A stretch of 64,000 nt of DNA from Gordonia spumicola (GTDB lineage: Bacteria; Actinomycetota; Actinomycetes; Mycobacteriales; Mycobacteriaceae). The stretch lies in contig NZ_BJOV01000001.1 of the NCBI RefSeq assembly GCF_009932475.1, forward strand, positions 186,001 through 250,000. Reading direction: 5' to 3'. A program made the position numbers and the translations under genes. Within the stretch, counting starts at the first letter, position 1; each line of letters opens with the position of its first letter. Under the pieces are notes generated by a model. The model did no database searches, was not told the origin of the DNA, and saw only the letters and a list, made by a program, of their open reading frames with translations. Positions 1 through 8,358 of this stretch are shown one piece after another.

Positions 1-382
1 CGTGAACCTGCAGTTCGTCAACCCGCGCGGTCGGTACCTGCCCAACCAGGACGAGCCCCGCATGCTGTGGACGAATCCGCCCGCACGGTGCTACGAGCCC
101 GCGAGCAACGGACGCCCGTTCCCGCAGTACCCGGGCGGCGGCATCCCCGACGGCTCGTACCAGGTGCCGTCCCGTAACGCAGGCCCGACCACGTGGCCCG
201 ACCTGCCGCAGCCGCAGTTCAGCGGCACCCCGTCCGGCACGGTCTACGACGACCCCGACTACGTCAAGCAGATGCAGATCGTCTACGGCGCCTCGAGCGG
301 TGTGGAGCCTGCGGACGTCCCGACGTGGGTCACCTACATCGGTGGAGGATCAGTGCACGGAACGCAGGTGGCGATCAAGTGA
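1..382 (+). CDS. mceA: MceA-family protein, C-terminal fragment (5' end outside window)
   Basis: The window opens inside this gene; only about the last 127 codons are present, ending in TGA at 380-382. The fragment is rich in Pro, Gly, Asn and Tyr, as the low-complexity tails of many Mce proteins are. It holds no MlaD core domain of its own. The identity rests on position: the next gene overlaps it by 4 nt (GTGA) and is a clear MceB, and MceA precedes MceB in mce operons. MceA is a secreted or membrane-anchored subunit of the Mce lipid-import complex in the cell envelope. A start cannot be assigned. Confidence 0.75.
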   Translation, partial: VNLQFVNPRGRYLPNQDEPRMLWTNPPARCYEPASNGRPFPQYPGGGIPDGSYQVPSRNAGPTTWPDLPQPQFSGTPSGTVYDDPDYVKQMQIVYGASSGVEPADVPTWVTYIGGGSVHGTQVAIK

Positions 383-1467
383 GATCACTGACAGCCCCCC
401 TCATCAAGCTGGTGGTGTTCGCGGTGGTCACCGCGATCGCGACCGCCATGCTCGGACTGACGATCGCCAATGCGGGCGGCAGCGGCCGGACCGGCTTCAA
501 GGCGGTGTTCTCCGACGCCGCGATGCTCAATCCCGGTGACGACGTCCGCATCGCGGGCGTCCGGGTCGGCCAGGTCGACAGCGTGGAGATCACCAACCAG
601 AACCAGGCGCTGGTGACGTTCAACGTCGACCGCGACTCGCTGCCGGCGAGCACCAACATCTACATCCGCTACCGCAACCTCACCGGCCTGCGGTACGTGG
701 CTCTGGAGAAGGGCGTCGGCGACGCCGGACAGAACGTCGGCGAGGGCTACACCTTCGGCACCGATCCCAAGGTCAAGAACACCCATCCCGCGGTGAACCT
801 GACCGAGCTGTTCAACGGCTTCCGTCCGCTGTTCAAGCAGATCACCCCGGACGACATGAACACCCTGGCCGAGACGGTCATCAAGGTGTTCCAGGGCGAC
901 ATGGACACGACGATCAGCCAGCTGATCACGCAGACGTCGTCGCTGACGAACGCGCTCGCCGACAAGGACCAGGTGATCGGCGACATGATCACCAACCTGA
1001 CCAAGGTCCTCGAGACGGTCAACCGCAACGACGACCAGTTCACCAGCCTGCTCGACAACACCGAGAAGCTGGTGACCGGGCTGGCCGCACAGCGCGGCTC
1101 GGTCGGTTCGGCGATCACGTCGGTCTCGAACCTGACGACCGTGATGGGCTCGATCCTGTCGAAGACCCGCCCCGCCATCCAGGGCGACATCGCGGGCCTC
1201 AAGACGGTGTCCGATCAGCTCAACTCGCGTACCGACGACATCGAGAAGGCTCTGACGAACCTCCCGGTGAAGCTGCAGAAGATCGGCCGCGCCGCCACCT
1301 TCGGCTCGTGGTTCCAGTTCTACCTCTGCGGAATCGACGTCGTCGCGGGCAACGGCAAGTCGACGCTGCTGACGCAGCCCGCCGTCGGCCTTCCTGACAT
1401 CAACCACGTCCTGTACACCAGTGCCGCCACGCGGTGCTGGAAGGACAACAAGCGACCGGGGGAGTGA
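379..1467 (+). CDS. mceB: Mce family protein MceB
   Basis: This 362-aa protein is a subunit of an Mce lipid importer acting in the cell envelope. It starts with GTG at 379, overlapping the mceA stop (GTGA). An N-terminal hydrophobic anchor (about residues 8-30) is followed by an MlaD-type domain with the family pattern of a GDDVRIAGVRVGQV motif near residue 53, then a long helical Mce domain. The C-terminus has the GSWFQFYLCGID-like segment and a late Cys pair typical of MceB. It is translationally coupled within mceA-F. The transported lipid cannot be read from the sequence. Confidence 0.93.
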   Translation: MRSLTAPLIKLVVFAVVTAIATAMLGLTIANAGGSGRTGFKAVFSDAAMLNPGDDVRIAGVRVGQVDSVEITNQNQALVTFNVDRDSLPASTNIYIRYRNLTGLRYVALEKGVGDAGQNVGEGYTFGTDPKVKNTHPAVNLTELFNGFRPLFKQITPDDMNTLAETVIKVFQGDMDTTISQLITQTSSLTNALADKDQVIGDMITNLTKVLETVNRNDDQFTSLLDNTEKLVTGLAAQRGSVGSAITSVSNLTTVMGSILSKTRPAIQGDIAGLKTVSDQLNSRTDDIEKALTNLPVKLQKIGRAATFGSWFQFYLCGIDVVAGNGKSTLLTQPAVGLPDINHVLYTSAATRCWKDNKRPGE

Positions 1468-1469
1468 CA

Positions 1470-2546
1470 ATGACCACAGAGCCGAACACACCCGCCGGCC
1501 AGGAGCAGGACGAGGCCCCGAAGAAGAGCAGGCGTTTCGCCGGCCGTCGCAGTGCCACGGGCATCGGCGGGCTCGGCGTGCTGATCCTCGTCATGATCGC
1601 GGTGGCGTCCTTCTACCTGAAGGACCTTCCGCTGCTCGGCGCGGGAGCGCAGTACACGGCGTCGTTCTCGGAGGCCGCCGGACTCAAGCCGGGCAATGAG
1701 GTCCGCGTCGCGGGCATCAAGGTCGGCGAGGTCACCGGCGTCGAACTCGACGGCGACCGCGTGGACGTCCACTTCCGTGCCAACAACACGTGGATCGGCG
1801 ACCAGTCGCAGCTCTCGATCCAGATCAAGACGGTCCTCGGACAGAAGTACCTCGCGGTGAACCCGCGCGGCAGCGAGCTGGCCGACCCGAGTGTGAAGTT
1901 CACCGACACGGTGGCTCCGTACGACGTCATCGAGGCGTTCGGCGACGCGGCCAACCAGATCGAGAACGTCGACACCGACAACGTCGCGAAGAGCCTTCGC
2001 ACGCTGTCGAACGCCTTCTCGGGCACGGCGGGCGACATCGGGCCGTCGTTGGAGGGCATCTCGCGACTGTCGAACACGATCGCGAGCCGCGACCAGGAAG
2101 TGCAGCGACTGCTGCGTGCGACGAAGGACTCCTCGAAGATCCTCGCCGACCGCAACCAGGAGTTCACCCGCCTCATCGCGGGTGCGGGCACCCTGCTGCA
2201 GGAGCTCAACCACCGCCAGGACGACATCTCCGCTCTCCTCGCGAGCACGACGACGCTGAGCCGCGCGCTCACCGGCATCGTCCGTGACAACGAGAACCAG
2301 ATCGGTCCGGCCCTCGACTCGCTCAAGGGCGTCACCGACATGCTGACCCGCCAGAACCAGAACCTGCGCGACACGATCACGTACATGGCGCCGTTCTACC
2401 GCCTGTACGCGAACGTCCTCGGCAACGGCCGCTGGTTCGAGTCGGCCGTGACGAACCTCCTGCCGCCTGCCCTGCCGCAGCAGAACACGACGCGTCCGCC
2501 GAACATGCAGAAGAACCTCAACAACGGCGGAATGGGGGTCCGATGA
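1470..2546 (+). CDS. mceC: Mce family protein MceC
   Basis: This is a 358-aa Mce subunit. I chose ATG 1470, 2 nt after the mceB stop and preceded by the purine-rich GGGGGAG at about 1459-1465. The first 30 residues are charged and cytoplasmic, followed by one transmembrane helix (about residues 30-50). The MlaD domain follows with a KPGNEVRVAGIKVGEV motif and GQKYLAV, then a helical region ending in APFYRLYANVLGNGRWF, typical of MceC. It overlaps mceD by 4 nt (ATGA). The role is as for the other Mce subunits: part of the hexameric lipid-shuttling assembly bridging membrane and outer envelope. Confidence 0.92.
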   Translation: MTTEPNTPAGQEQDEAPKKSRRFAGRRSATGIGGLGVLILVMIAVASFYLKDLPLLGAGAQYTASFSEAAGLKPGNEVRVAGIKVGEVTGVELDGDRVDVHFRANNTWIGDQSQLSIQIKTVLGQKYLAVNPRGSELADPSVKFTDTVAPYDVIEAFGDAANQIENVDTDNVAKSLRTLSNAFSGTAGDIGPSLEGISRLSNTIASRDQEVQRLLRATKDSSKILADRNQEFTRLIAGAGTLLQELNHRQDDISALLASTTTLSRALTGIVRDNENQIGPALDSLKGVTDMLTRQNQNLRDTITYMAPFYRLYANVLGNGRWFESAVTNLLPPALPQQNTTRPPNMQKNLNNGGMGVR

Positions 2547-3787
2547 CCACCGACGGCAACGACAAGGGCCTGTTCTCCAAGAAGAACATCGTCTTCGGCG
2601 CTCTCGGCGCAGTCCTCCTGCTGATCGTCGGCACCGCGGGCTGGTGGGCGTCGACCCTCATCGGGACGACGACGGTCCACGCGACATTCAGCAGCGCCGT
2701 CGGCATCTACGAGGGCAGCAACGTCCGCGTGCTCGGCGTCGACGTCGGCAAGGTCACCAAGGTGACGCCGAACGGCGAGACCGTCGACGTCGACATGCGC
2801 GTCAACCGCGGCGTGAAGCTGCCGGAGAACGTCGGTGCGGTGCAGATCATCCCGTCGATCGTCGCCGACCGCTACATCCAGCTGACGCCGGCCTTCAGCG
2901 GCGGACCGGAGGCGGGCAGCGAGATCAACCTCGGCACCGATCGCACCAATGTGCCGGTGGAGATCGACTCGATCTACAGGAATCTGCAGAAGCTGTCGGT
3001 GTCGCTCGGTCCGGACGGCGCGAACAAGAACGGCGCGGTCACCGACTTCGTGTCGACGTTCGCCAAGAATCTCGACGGCAACGGCTCCAAGCTCGGTGAC
3101 GCGATCACCAACCTGTCGAAGGCGGCGACGACGCTGTCGGACGGTCGCGGCGACCTGTCGACGACGATCAAGAACCTGAACGTCTTCGTCGGAGCACTCC
3201 GCGAGAACGACTCCCAGGTGCGTCAGTTCAACACTCAGATGGCGTCGTTCAACACCTTCATGGCGGGCGAGCGCAACCAGCTGGGCAAGGCGCTCGACAC
3301 CCTGTCGTACGCGCTCGGCGACGTCGCGACGTTCATCAGCGACAACAACGACAAGCTCGGCGACGCGATCCGCGATCTGCAGCCGACCGGTCAGGCTCTC
3401 CTCGACAACAAGAAGCACCTGCTGGAGATCTTCACCGTCCTGCCGGTCACCATCTCCAACCTGATCAACGCGTACGACGCGGAGTCGGGAACCGTCGCGA
3501 TGCGTCTGAACCTGACAGATCTGCAGAACCCGCTCGCCGCTCAGTGCCGCTTCCTCGATCTGAAGAACCTGATGCCGGGCAACCCGCTCGCCATCGACTT
3601 CAGCAAGAAGATGGCTCCGCTGATCGACGGCTGCAAGAGCCTGACGAAGCAGATCGGCGAAGGCGTCCTCGAGCCGATGCTGCCGATCCTTCCGTTCGGC
3701 ATCATGAGCGCCAAGAAGCAGCAGCAGAATCCGGCGCCGGGCACCAGCAAAGGCAACCCCGACCCGCGACTCCCCGGAGGCAACTGA
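2543..3787 (+). CDS. mceD: Mce family protein MceD
   Basis: This is a 414-aa Mce subunit that starts at an ATG overlapping mceC (ATGA). A short basic N-terminus leads into a transmembrane helix (about residues 14-33). The MlaD domain has YEGSNVRVLGVDVGKV, and SIVADRYIQLTP follows. A long helical domain comes next, and the tail after about residue 385 is Pro/Gly/Lys-rich and probably disordered. The order and the tight overlap on both sides place it as MceD. Confidence 0.92.
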   Translation: MTTDGNDKGLFSKKNIVFGALGAVLLLIVGTAGWWASTLIGTTTVHATFSSAVGIYEGSNVRVLGVDVGKVTKVTPNGETVDVDMRVNRGVKLPENVGAVQIIPSIVADRYIQLTPAFSGGPEAGSEINLGTDRTNVPVEIDSIYRNLQKLSVSLGPDGANKNGAVTDFVSTFAKNLDGNGSKLGDAITNLSKAATTLSDGRGDLSTTIKNLNVFVGALRENDSQVRQFNTQMASFNTFMAGERNQLGKALDTLSYALGDVATFISDNNDKLGDAIRDLQPTGQALLDNKKHLLEIFTVLPVTISNLINAYDAESGTVAMRLNLTDLQNPLAAQCRFLDLKNLMPGNPLAIDFSKKMAPLIDGCKSLTKQIGEGVLEPMLPILPFGIMSAKKQQQNPAPGTSKGNPDPRLPGGN

Positions 3788-5118
3788 TGAAGCTCACGCT
3801 GAACAAGCGCGCGCGGGCCGTCGCCGTCGGCGCCGTCATGGCGACCGTTGTGTCCGTCACGTCGGCGTGTGCGGGAATCCAGTCGGTTCCGCTGCCCGGC
3901 GGCGTCGACGTGGGCGACAACCCGCGCGAGTACCGCATCCAGTTCGCGAACATCCTCGACCTGGTCCCGCAGTCGATGGTGAAGATGGACGGCATCCCCG
4001 TCGGTCAGGTCACCAAGATCGAGGTCCCCGAGGACTCGTGGGATGCGGTGGTGACCGTCAAGGTCAAGAACTCCGTCGACCTGTCGGACAAGGCCAACGC
4101 GGCCGTCCAGCAGACCAACCTGCTCGGCGAGAAGTTCGTGGCACTGTCGGAGCCGGACGGCGTCACCTCGGCGACGCCGCGTCAGCCGGAGTCGCAGATG
4201 ATCATGTCGGACAACGGCCGGACCAGGACGACGACCGACATCGAGCAGCTCCTCGGGGCACTGTCGATGCTGCTGAACGGCGGCGGCATCAACCAGCTCG
4301 AACCGATCGTCACCGCGATCAACGAGTCGATCGGCACCGACCCGGGCCGCTTCGCGTCGCTGCTCCGCCAGACGGAGACGCTCATCACCGGTTTGAACGC
4401 GCAGAAGGACGACATCATCCGCGCCATCGACGGCGTGAGCGAACTGTCGGCGCGGGCGAACAACCAGACGGCGCAGATCGAACGCATCCTGAACGAGCTG
4501 CCTGCAGGCGTCCAGGTGTTGGAGGAGCAGCGTCCGCAGTTCGTCGACCTGCTCACCAAGCTCGACGACCTCGGTCAGGTCGGCACCGACATCCTCGGCA
4601 AGGCGCACGATCAGATCATCACCGACCTGAAGGCGCTGCGCCCGATCCTCACCGAGCTCGGCAAGTCGGCGCAGGACGCGGTCACCGCGCTCCCGCTGAT
4701 GCTGACGCACCCGTACCCCGATGATCTGCTCCCCGCGGTCCAGGGCGACTCGACGAACCTGTTCATGACCCTCGACTTGCGGCTGCTGAACCAGCTGGAA
4801 GCGCTTGGCGTCGGTCAGGGGACCCCGAAGTACAGCCCGCCGAAGGTTCGCCCGCCGAACGTCGACCAGAGCAATCCGTACATCAACGGAAACGGTCCGC
4901 GCTGGGGCTGGCCGACCATCAGCCTGCTCCCGCCCGCACCGAATTCGAAGAAGGGTCCGAACACGCCCCCGTCGGGCGGTCGCTACCCGGCCAGCGCTTC
5001 GTCGAAGAAGAAGTCGTCGAAGAAGCCGAAGAACCAGTACACCGCTCTGCCGTCGGACGGTGACGGCTCCGACTTCATGGCGGGCACCATCGCTCTCGTG
5101 AAGGGGGACGACGCATGA
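3787..5118 (+). CDS. mceE: Mce family lipoprotein MceE (LprK-like)
   Basis: This is a 443-aa lipoprotein subunit. ATG 3787 overlaps the mceD stop (TGATG). A signal peptide ends in a lipobox with SVTSAC, placing the lipidated Cys at residue 28, the expected hallmark of MceE/Lpr proteins. The MlaD domain (MVKMDGIPVGQVTKI, then LLGEKFVAL) and a helical Mce domain follow. The last 60 residues are basic, with a Lys/Ser-rich run, which is odd for an exported tail and may bind anionic envelope polymer (inference). It overlaps mceF (ATGA). Confidence 0.93.
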   Translation: MKLTLNKRARAVAVGAVMATVVSVTSACAGIQSVPLPGGVDVGDNPREYRIQFANILDLVPQSMVKMDGIPVGQVTKIEVPEDSWDAVVTVKVKNSVDLSDKANAAVQQTNLLGEKFVALSEPDGVTSATPRQPESQMIMSDNGRTRTTTDIEQLLGALSMLLNGGGINQLEPIVTAINESIGTDPGRFASLLRQTETLITGLNAQKDDIIRAIDGVSELSARANNQTAQIERILNELPAGVQVLEEQRPQFVDLLTKLDDLGQVGTDILGKAHDQIITDLKALRPILTELGKSAQDAVTALPLMLTHPYPDDLLPAVQGDSTNLFMTLDLRLLNQLEALGVGQGTPKYSPPKVRPPNVDQSNPYINGNGPRWGWPTISLLPPAPNSKKGPNTPPSGGRYPASASSKKKSSKKPKNQYTALPSDGDGSDFMAGTIALVKGDDA

Positions 5119-6356
5119 TCAGCCGCCTTGTCAAGATCCAGTTGATCGTGTTCGCCGTCATCGGTGTTCTCGCGATCGTCTACGTCGGCGGCAAGTACGC
5201 CCGCCTCGACAAGCTCGCGGGCCTGTCGACCTACAAGGTGACCCTGCCGATGGAGGACGCGGGCGGCATCTTCCCGAACGCCGAGGTCACCTACCGCGGC
5301 GTGCCCGTCGGCCTCGTCGGGGACATGCGCATGACCAACACCGGCGTCGAGGTGACGCTGAACATGAATTCGAGCGCCGCCGAGGTCCCGGCGTCGGCGA
5401 AGGCCGTCGTCGCGAACCGGTCGGCGATCGGTGAGCAGTTCATCGACCTGCAGCCCAAGAACGGCGACGGCCCGTTCCTCCAGGACGGCGACACCATCAA
5501 GGAGTACTCGCTGCCGCCGAAGCTGCAGAACGTCATCGCCGACACCATCTCGCTGACCAAGACGGTTCCGGTCGACGATCTGAAGACCGTCGTCACCGAA
5601 CTCGGCAAGGCCTTCAACGGCCAGGGCGAGAACCTGAGCCGACTCGTCGACTCCCTCGACAAGCTGTCGCAGAGCGGTGTCGAGAACCTCGACGACACGA
5701 TCTCGCTGATCAAGAATTCGAACGTGGTGCTCGGCACGCAGGCCGAGCAGTCGGACCAGATCCTCGCGTGGTCGAAGAATCTGGAACTCGTGACCGCGAC
5801 GCTCGCGGGCTCGGATCCGGCCGTCCGGCGGATCCTCTCGAACGGTCCGCGCGCGGCATCGGCCCTCTCGACGTTCATCCAGGACAACGGCGACGACGCG
5901 GGCAAGCTGATCCACCAGCTCGGGGCCACCGTGAACTACGTCGAGCCGGCGTCGTTCGCGACCGGCGCCACGTTCGCGATGCTGTCGGCGCTGTCGGCCG
6001 GCAGCCATTCCGCGTCCCCCGGCGACGGTCAGATCCACTTCGGCATCGTGCTGGAGACGGGCAACCCGGCCAGCTGCACCAGGGGCTACGAGAGCACCGA
6101 CGCGATCATCGCGGAGATGAAGAAGCGCAACCCCGACTTCGACATCAACTACGACGACTTCCCGTTCAACACCAACGCGAACTGTGACGTGCCGGTCGGC
6201 AACCCGACCGCGGTCCGCGGCGCGCGCCGGGCGGTGCTGGCGAACCCCGACTTCGCACAGCCCTGGGACAACAAGCCGAAGAAGGATCCCGACAAGTTGA
6301 ACCTGAACCCGCTCGCCAACCAGTTGGCCGGGCTCATGGGTGTTCATACGAAGTAG
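5115..6356 (+). CDS. mceF: Mce family protein MceF
   Basis: This is the last of the six Mce subunits (413 aa). ATG 5115 overlaps mceE. A transmembrane anchor lies at about residues 8-27. The MlaD domain has FPNAEVTYRGVPVGLV and SAIGEQFIDLQP, followed by the helical Mce domain with a C-terminal Cys-containing segment. Downstream is an 80-bp gap with a hairpin before the two Mce-associated genes. No MceG-type ATPase or second mce locus is present; yrbE permease genes would be expected upstream of the window. Confidence 0.92.
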   Translation: MISRLVKIQLIVFAVIGVLAIVYVGGKYARLDKLAGLSTYKVTLPMEDAGGIFPNAEVTYRGVPVGLVGDMRMTNTGVEVTLNMNSSAAEVPASAKAVVANRSAIGEQFIDLQPKNGDGPFLQDGDTIKEYSLPPKLQNVIADTISLTKTVPVDDLKTVVTELGKAFNGQGENLSRLVDSLDKLSQSGVENLDDTISLIKNSNVVLGTQAEQSDQILAWSKNLELVTATLAGSDPAVRRILSNGPRAASALSTFIQDNGDDAGKLIHQLGATVNYVEPASFATGATFAMLSALSAGSHSASPGDGQIHFGIVLETGNPASCTRGYESTDAIIAEMKKRNPDFDINYDDFPFNTNANCDVPVGNPTAVRGARRAVLANPDFAQPWDNKPKKDPDKLNLNPLANQLAGLMGVHTK

Positions 6357-6371
6357 CTCGACGAGACGGCT

Positions 6372-6397
6372 CGCCGACAGCCACCACGGTGTCGGCG
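6372..6397 (+). terminator. Hairpin between mceF and the Mce-associated genes
   Basis: An 8-bp stem (CGCCGACA / TGTCGGCG) closes a 10-nt loop 16 nt after the mceF stop. No U-run follows, so it is more likely an attenuator or mRNA-processing structure than a full terminator. Confidence 0.4.
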
Positions 6398-6422
6398 GGC
6401 CGTTCGCGTTTCCACCGGAAGG

Positions 6423-6428
6423 TACAGT
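6423..6428 (+). promoter_or_regulatory. -10-like TACAGT for the Mce-associated pair
   Basis: TACAGT lies 8 nt before ATG 6437, with no Shine-Dalgarno between. This suggests an internal, nearly leaderless promoter that would let the two downstream genes be expressed apart from mceA-F. No convincing -35 is visible. Confidence 0.35.
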
Positions 6429-6436
6429 GGCGCACG

Positions 6437-7276
6437 ATGAAATCTGACGATGATAAGCGGGAGGAGACGGCCGACGAGGTCGTCGCCGACGATGCCGCGA
6501 GCACGGAGACTGTCGGTCTGACGAAGTCGGACGATGCCGAGAGCGTCCCCGTCGAGCTGTCGAAGACGGACGAGGCGGACGACGTCGACGATTCCGCGGA
6601 CGAAGCCGACGCCGAAACCGCCGACGACGCCGACGACGCCGAGGGCTCGGACTCGTCCGACTCGGAGACCGAGACGGTGGCGACCGCGGTGGACGATGCG
6701 TCGAGTCGACACTGGCTGGCATCGGCCGCGCTCGCAGCGGCGTCCGCGGCCCTCGTGGCCGCCGTCGTGTGCCTCGGCTACTTCGGTTACGTCGGCATCC
6801 GCGCCTACGCCGTCGACTCCCAGCGCGACCAGGTGCGCAGCGGAGCCGTCGACGGCGCCGAACAGGCCATCCTCAACACCTTCACCGTCGATCCCGCGCA
6901 TATGGACGCGTGGCAGAAGCGCGTGGCGTCCTCGTTGACCGGCGACGCGTTGAAGCAGGCCGTCGACGAGTCGGCGCAGGGCGTGATCAAGCAGGTCGAG
7001 GCCGCCAAGGACAAGGCCAACTCGATCAAGGTCCGCATCATCAGCAGCGCCGCGACCGAAGTGAACGCCGACGAGGAGACCGCCAAGGTGCTCGTCCTCT
7101 CGGAGGCGACCGCCTCGAGCGCGCCGGACCAGCCGACCGGGCAGTCGTACCTCGTGACGATGGTCAAGGCGGACGGGCTGTGGAAGGCGTCGGTGATCGT
7201 GCCGCTGTCCGGGATCGCGTACGACGACAGCAGTTCGACGCCGATCCTCAACAACAACCAGGGTGGAGGCAACTGA
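6437..7276 (+). CDS. Mce-associated membrane protein with acidic cytoplasmic tail
   Basis: This 279-aa protein is predicted to be anchored by one membrane segment (about residues 93-120). Residues 1-90 are extremely acidic (long Asp/Glu/Ala runs) and should stay cytoplasmic. The outer domain (about 125-279) has the NTF2-like shape of Mam/Mas proteins that follow mceF in many actinomycetes, including an AEQAILNTFTVDP segment. Such proteins are thought to stabilise or assist Mce complexes. It overlaps the next gene (TGATG). Family assignment comes from position and architecture; the precise role is not known. Confidence 0.8.
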   Translation: MKSDDDKREETADEVVADDAASTETVGLTKSDDAESVPVELSKTDEADDVDDSADEADAETADDADDAEGSDSSDSETETVATAVDDASSRHWLASAALAAASAALVAAVVCLGYFGYVGIRAYAVDSQRDQVRSGAVDGAEQAILNTFTVDPAHMDAWQKRVASSLTGDALKQAVDESAQGVIKQVEAAKDKANSIKVRIISSAATEVNADEETAKVLVLSEATASSAPDQPTGQSYLVTMVKADGLWKASVIVPLSGIAYDDSSSTPILNNNQGGGN

Positions 7277-8019
7277 TGGCCGCCGGTCCGAACAAGCCTC
7301 GCCGCACGCCGAAGGTCGCGGGTCGCAGCACGTCGCGGGTGGAGCTCTCGGCGAACGCCACCGCCAAGCTCGCGCAGCAGGCCAAGGACGAGTACGAGAC
7401 GCCGACGGCGGTCGCCTCGGGTGTCGAGCGCAAGCGTCAGAGGGCCGACGCCGAGAAGGCGGCGGTCGAGCGCAAGCGCGCGGTCACCGACGTCGAACCC
7501 GGCGTGAACAACACGTCCGGGACGTACCGTCTCGCGGCGATCCTGGCCGCCGCGGCGGTCGTGGTCGGCGTCATCGCCACGATTCTCGCGTTCCACCCCG
7601 GCGCCGAGGTGTCGGACAACCGCGCGTTCGTCGACCAGGGGGAGACCGATCGTGTGCTCTCCGCGGCTCGGGACGGCGCGTGCAGCCCGTTCACGTTCGA
7701 CTACCGCAAGCTCGACGCGTGGACCTCGAACTTCGAATCGAAGCTCACCGGCGAAGCGCTCGACGTGATCCGCAAGTACGCGAAGACGTCGAAGGAACTC
7801 GCCGTGCAGACGCAGAGCGCGTCGGACTGCCGGGTGGACGTGGTCGGGCTGTCCGATCTGACCGCGACCAGGGCTGTGGTTCTGACCGACATGATCGTGA
7901 GCACCACCAAGGCGGGCGCGATCGACCAGTCGGCGATGCCGCATGTGCGATTGACCCTGGTCAGAGACCCCGCCAATGGCGATGACAACTGGTTGATCAG
8001 CAATATCGAAGCCCTCTGA
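7276..8019 (+). CDS. Mce-associated membrane protein with basic cytoplasmic tail
   Basis: This 247-aa protein is the second Mce-associated protein, translationally coupled to the first. The N-terminal 80 residues are Lys/Arg-rich, the reverse of the acidic tail of its neighbour. One transmembrane helix lies at about residues 84-106 and an extracytoplasmic NTF2-like domain follows (VDQGETDRVLSAARDGACSP onward). Two Cys residues in the outer domain, roughly 55 residues apart, could form a disulfide. It is the last gene of the mce operon; a short hairpin and then the rpoB promoter follow. Confidence 0.78.
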   Translation: MAAGPNKPRRTPKVAGRSTSRVELSANATAKLAQQAKDEYETPTAVASGVERKRQRADAEKAAVERKRAVTDVEPGVNNTSGTYRLAAILAAAAVVVGVIATILAFHPGAEVSDNRAFVDQGETDRVLSAARDGACSPFTFDYRKLDAWTSNFESKLTGEALDVIRKYAKTSKELAVQTQSASDCRVDVVGLSDLTATRAVVLTDMIVSTTKAGAIDQSAMPHVRLTLVRDPANGDDNWLISNIEAL

Positions 8020-8161
8020 CGTCGAGCGGGCGCCGGCGTCCGGAAGAGAAATCTGATCGGATTCCGCGCGTTCGCTTGACGAGGGGACCCTTCCGGGTCC
8101 AATCTGTCAGCAACCGATTGCACAGGCAGGCAGCCGAGGGGCGTCGGTTTCGCGCCAGGGG
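8020..8161 (+). other. Intergenic region upstream of the rpoB promoter, with a small hairpin at 8085-8100
   Basis: There is no gene here. A 6-bp hairpin GGACCC-TTCC-GGGTCC at 8085-8100 could weakly terminate mce-operon transcription, but it has no U-tract. TTGACG at 8076-8081 with CAATCT at 8100-8105 (18-nt spacer) could be a weak second promoter for rpoB. Nothing else is recognisable. Confidence 0.4.
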
Positions 8162-8192
8162 TTGACAGGACCCCTCACATTTCTGGTATAGT
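8162..8192 (+). promoter_or_regulatory. rpoBC promoter with extended -10
   Basis: A perfect -35 TTGACA at 8162-8167 and TATAGT at 8187-8192 are separated by 19 nt. TG at 8184-8185 gives an extended -10 (TGG-TATAGT), which would offset the long spacer. Transcription would begin near 8198-8200. This gives a leader of about 160 nt (to 8358) that holds no recognised gene; short dyads such as TCACCACGGTGA occur in it. Confidence 0.75.
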
Positions 8193-8345
8193 TGGACGTT
8201 GCGCTGGCTGCCTCCTGTCTACTGTTGTCTTTCCGCCGGTCACCACGGTGATCGTCACGGATTCACGTCGTTCTTCAGGTTGTTTCGCCACGCAGTGGCC
8301 CCACGGCCAATGGCTACTACGCCACGCACCGAGAAACTTCGTGTT

Positions 8346-8352
8346 GGAAGGA
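8346..8352 (+). promoter_or_regulatory. Ribosome-binding site fixing the rpoB TTG start
   Basis: GGAAGGA lies 6 nt before TTG 8359. This strong Shine-Dalgarno decides the start over the in-frame ATG at 8248 and GTG at 8341, neither of which has one. The same arrangement is recalled from mycobacterial rpoB. Confidence 0.75.
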
Positions 8353-8358
8353 CGCATC

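Noticed and set aside
8248-8358. Upstream in-frame ATG at 8248 as the rpoB start
   Set aside because: The added residues do not resemble RpoB N-termini and there is no Shine-Dalgarno; TTG 8359 has GGAAGGA at proper spacing.
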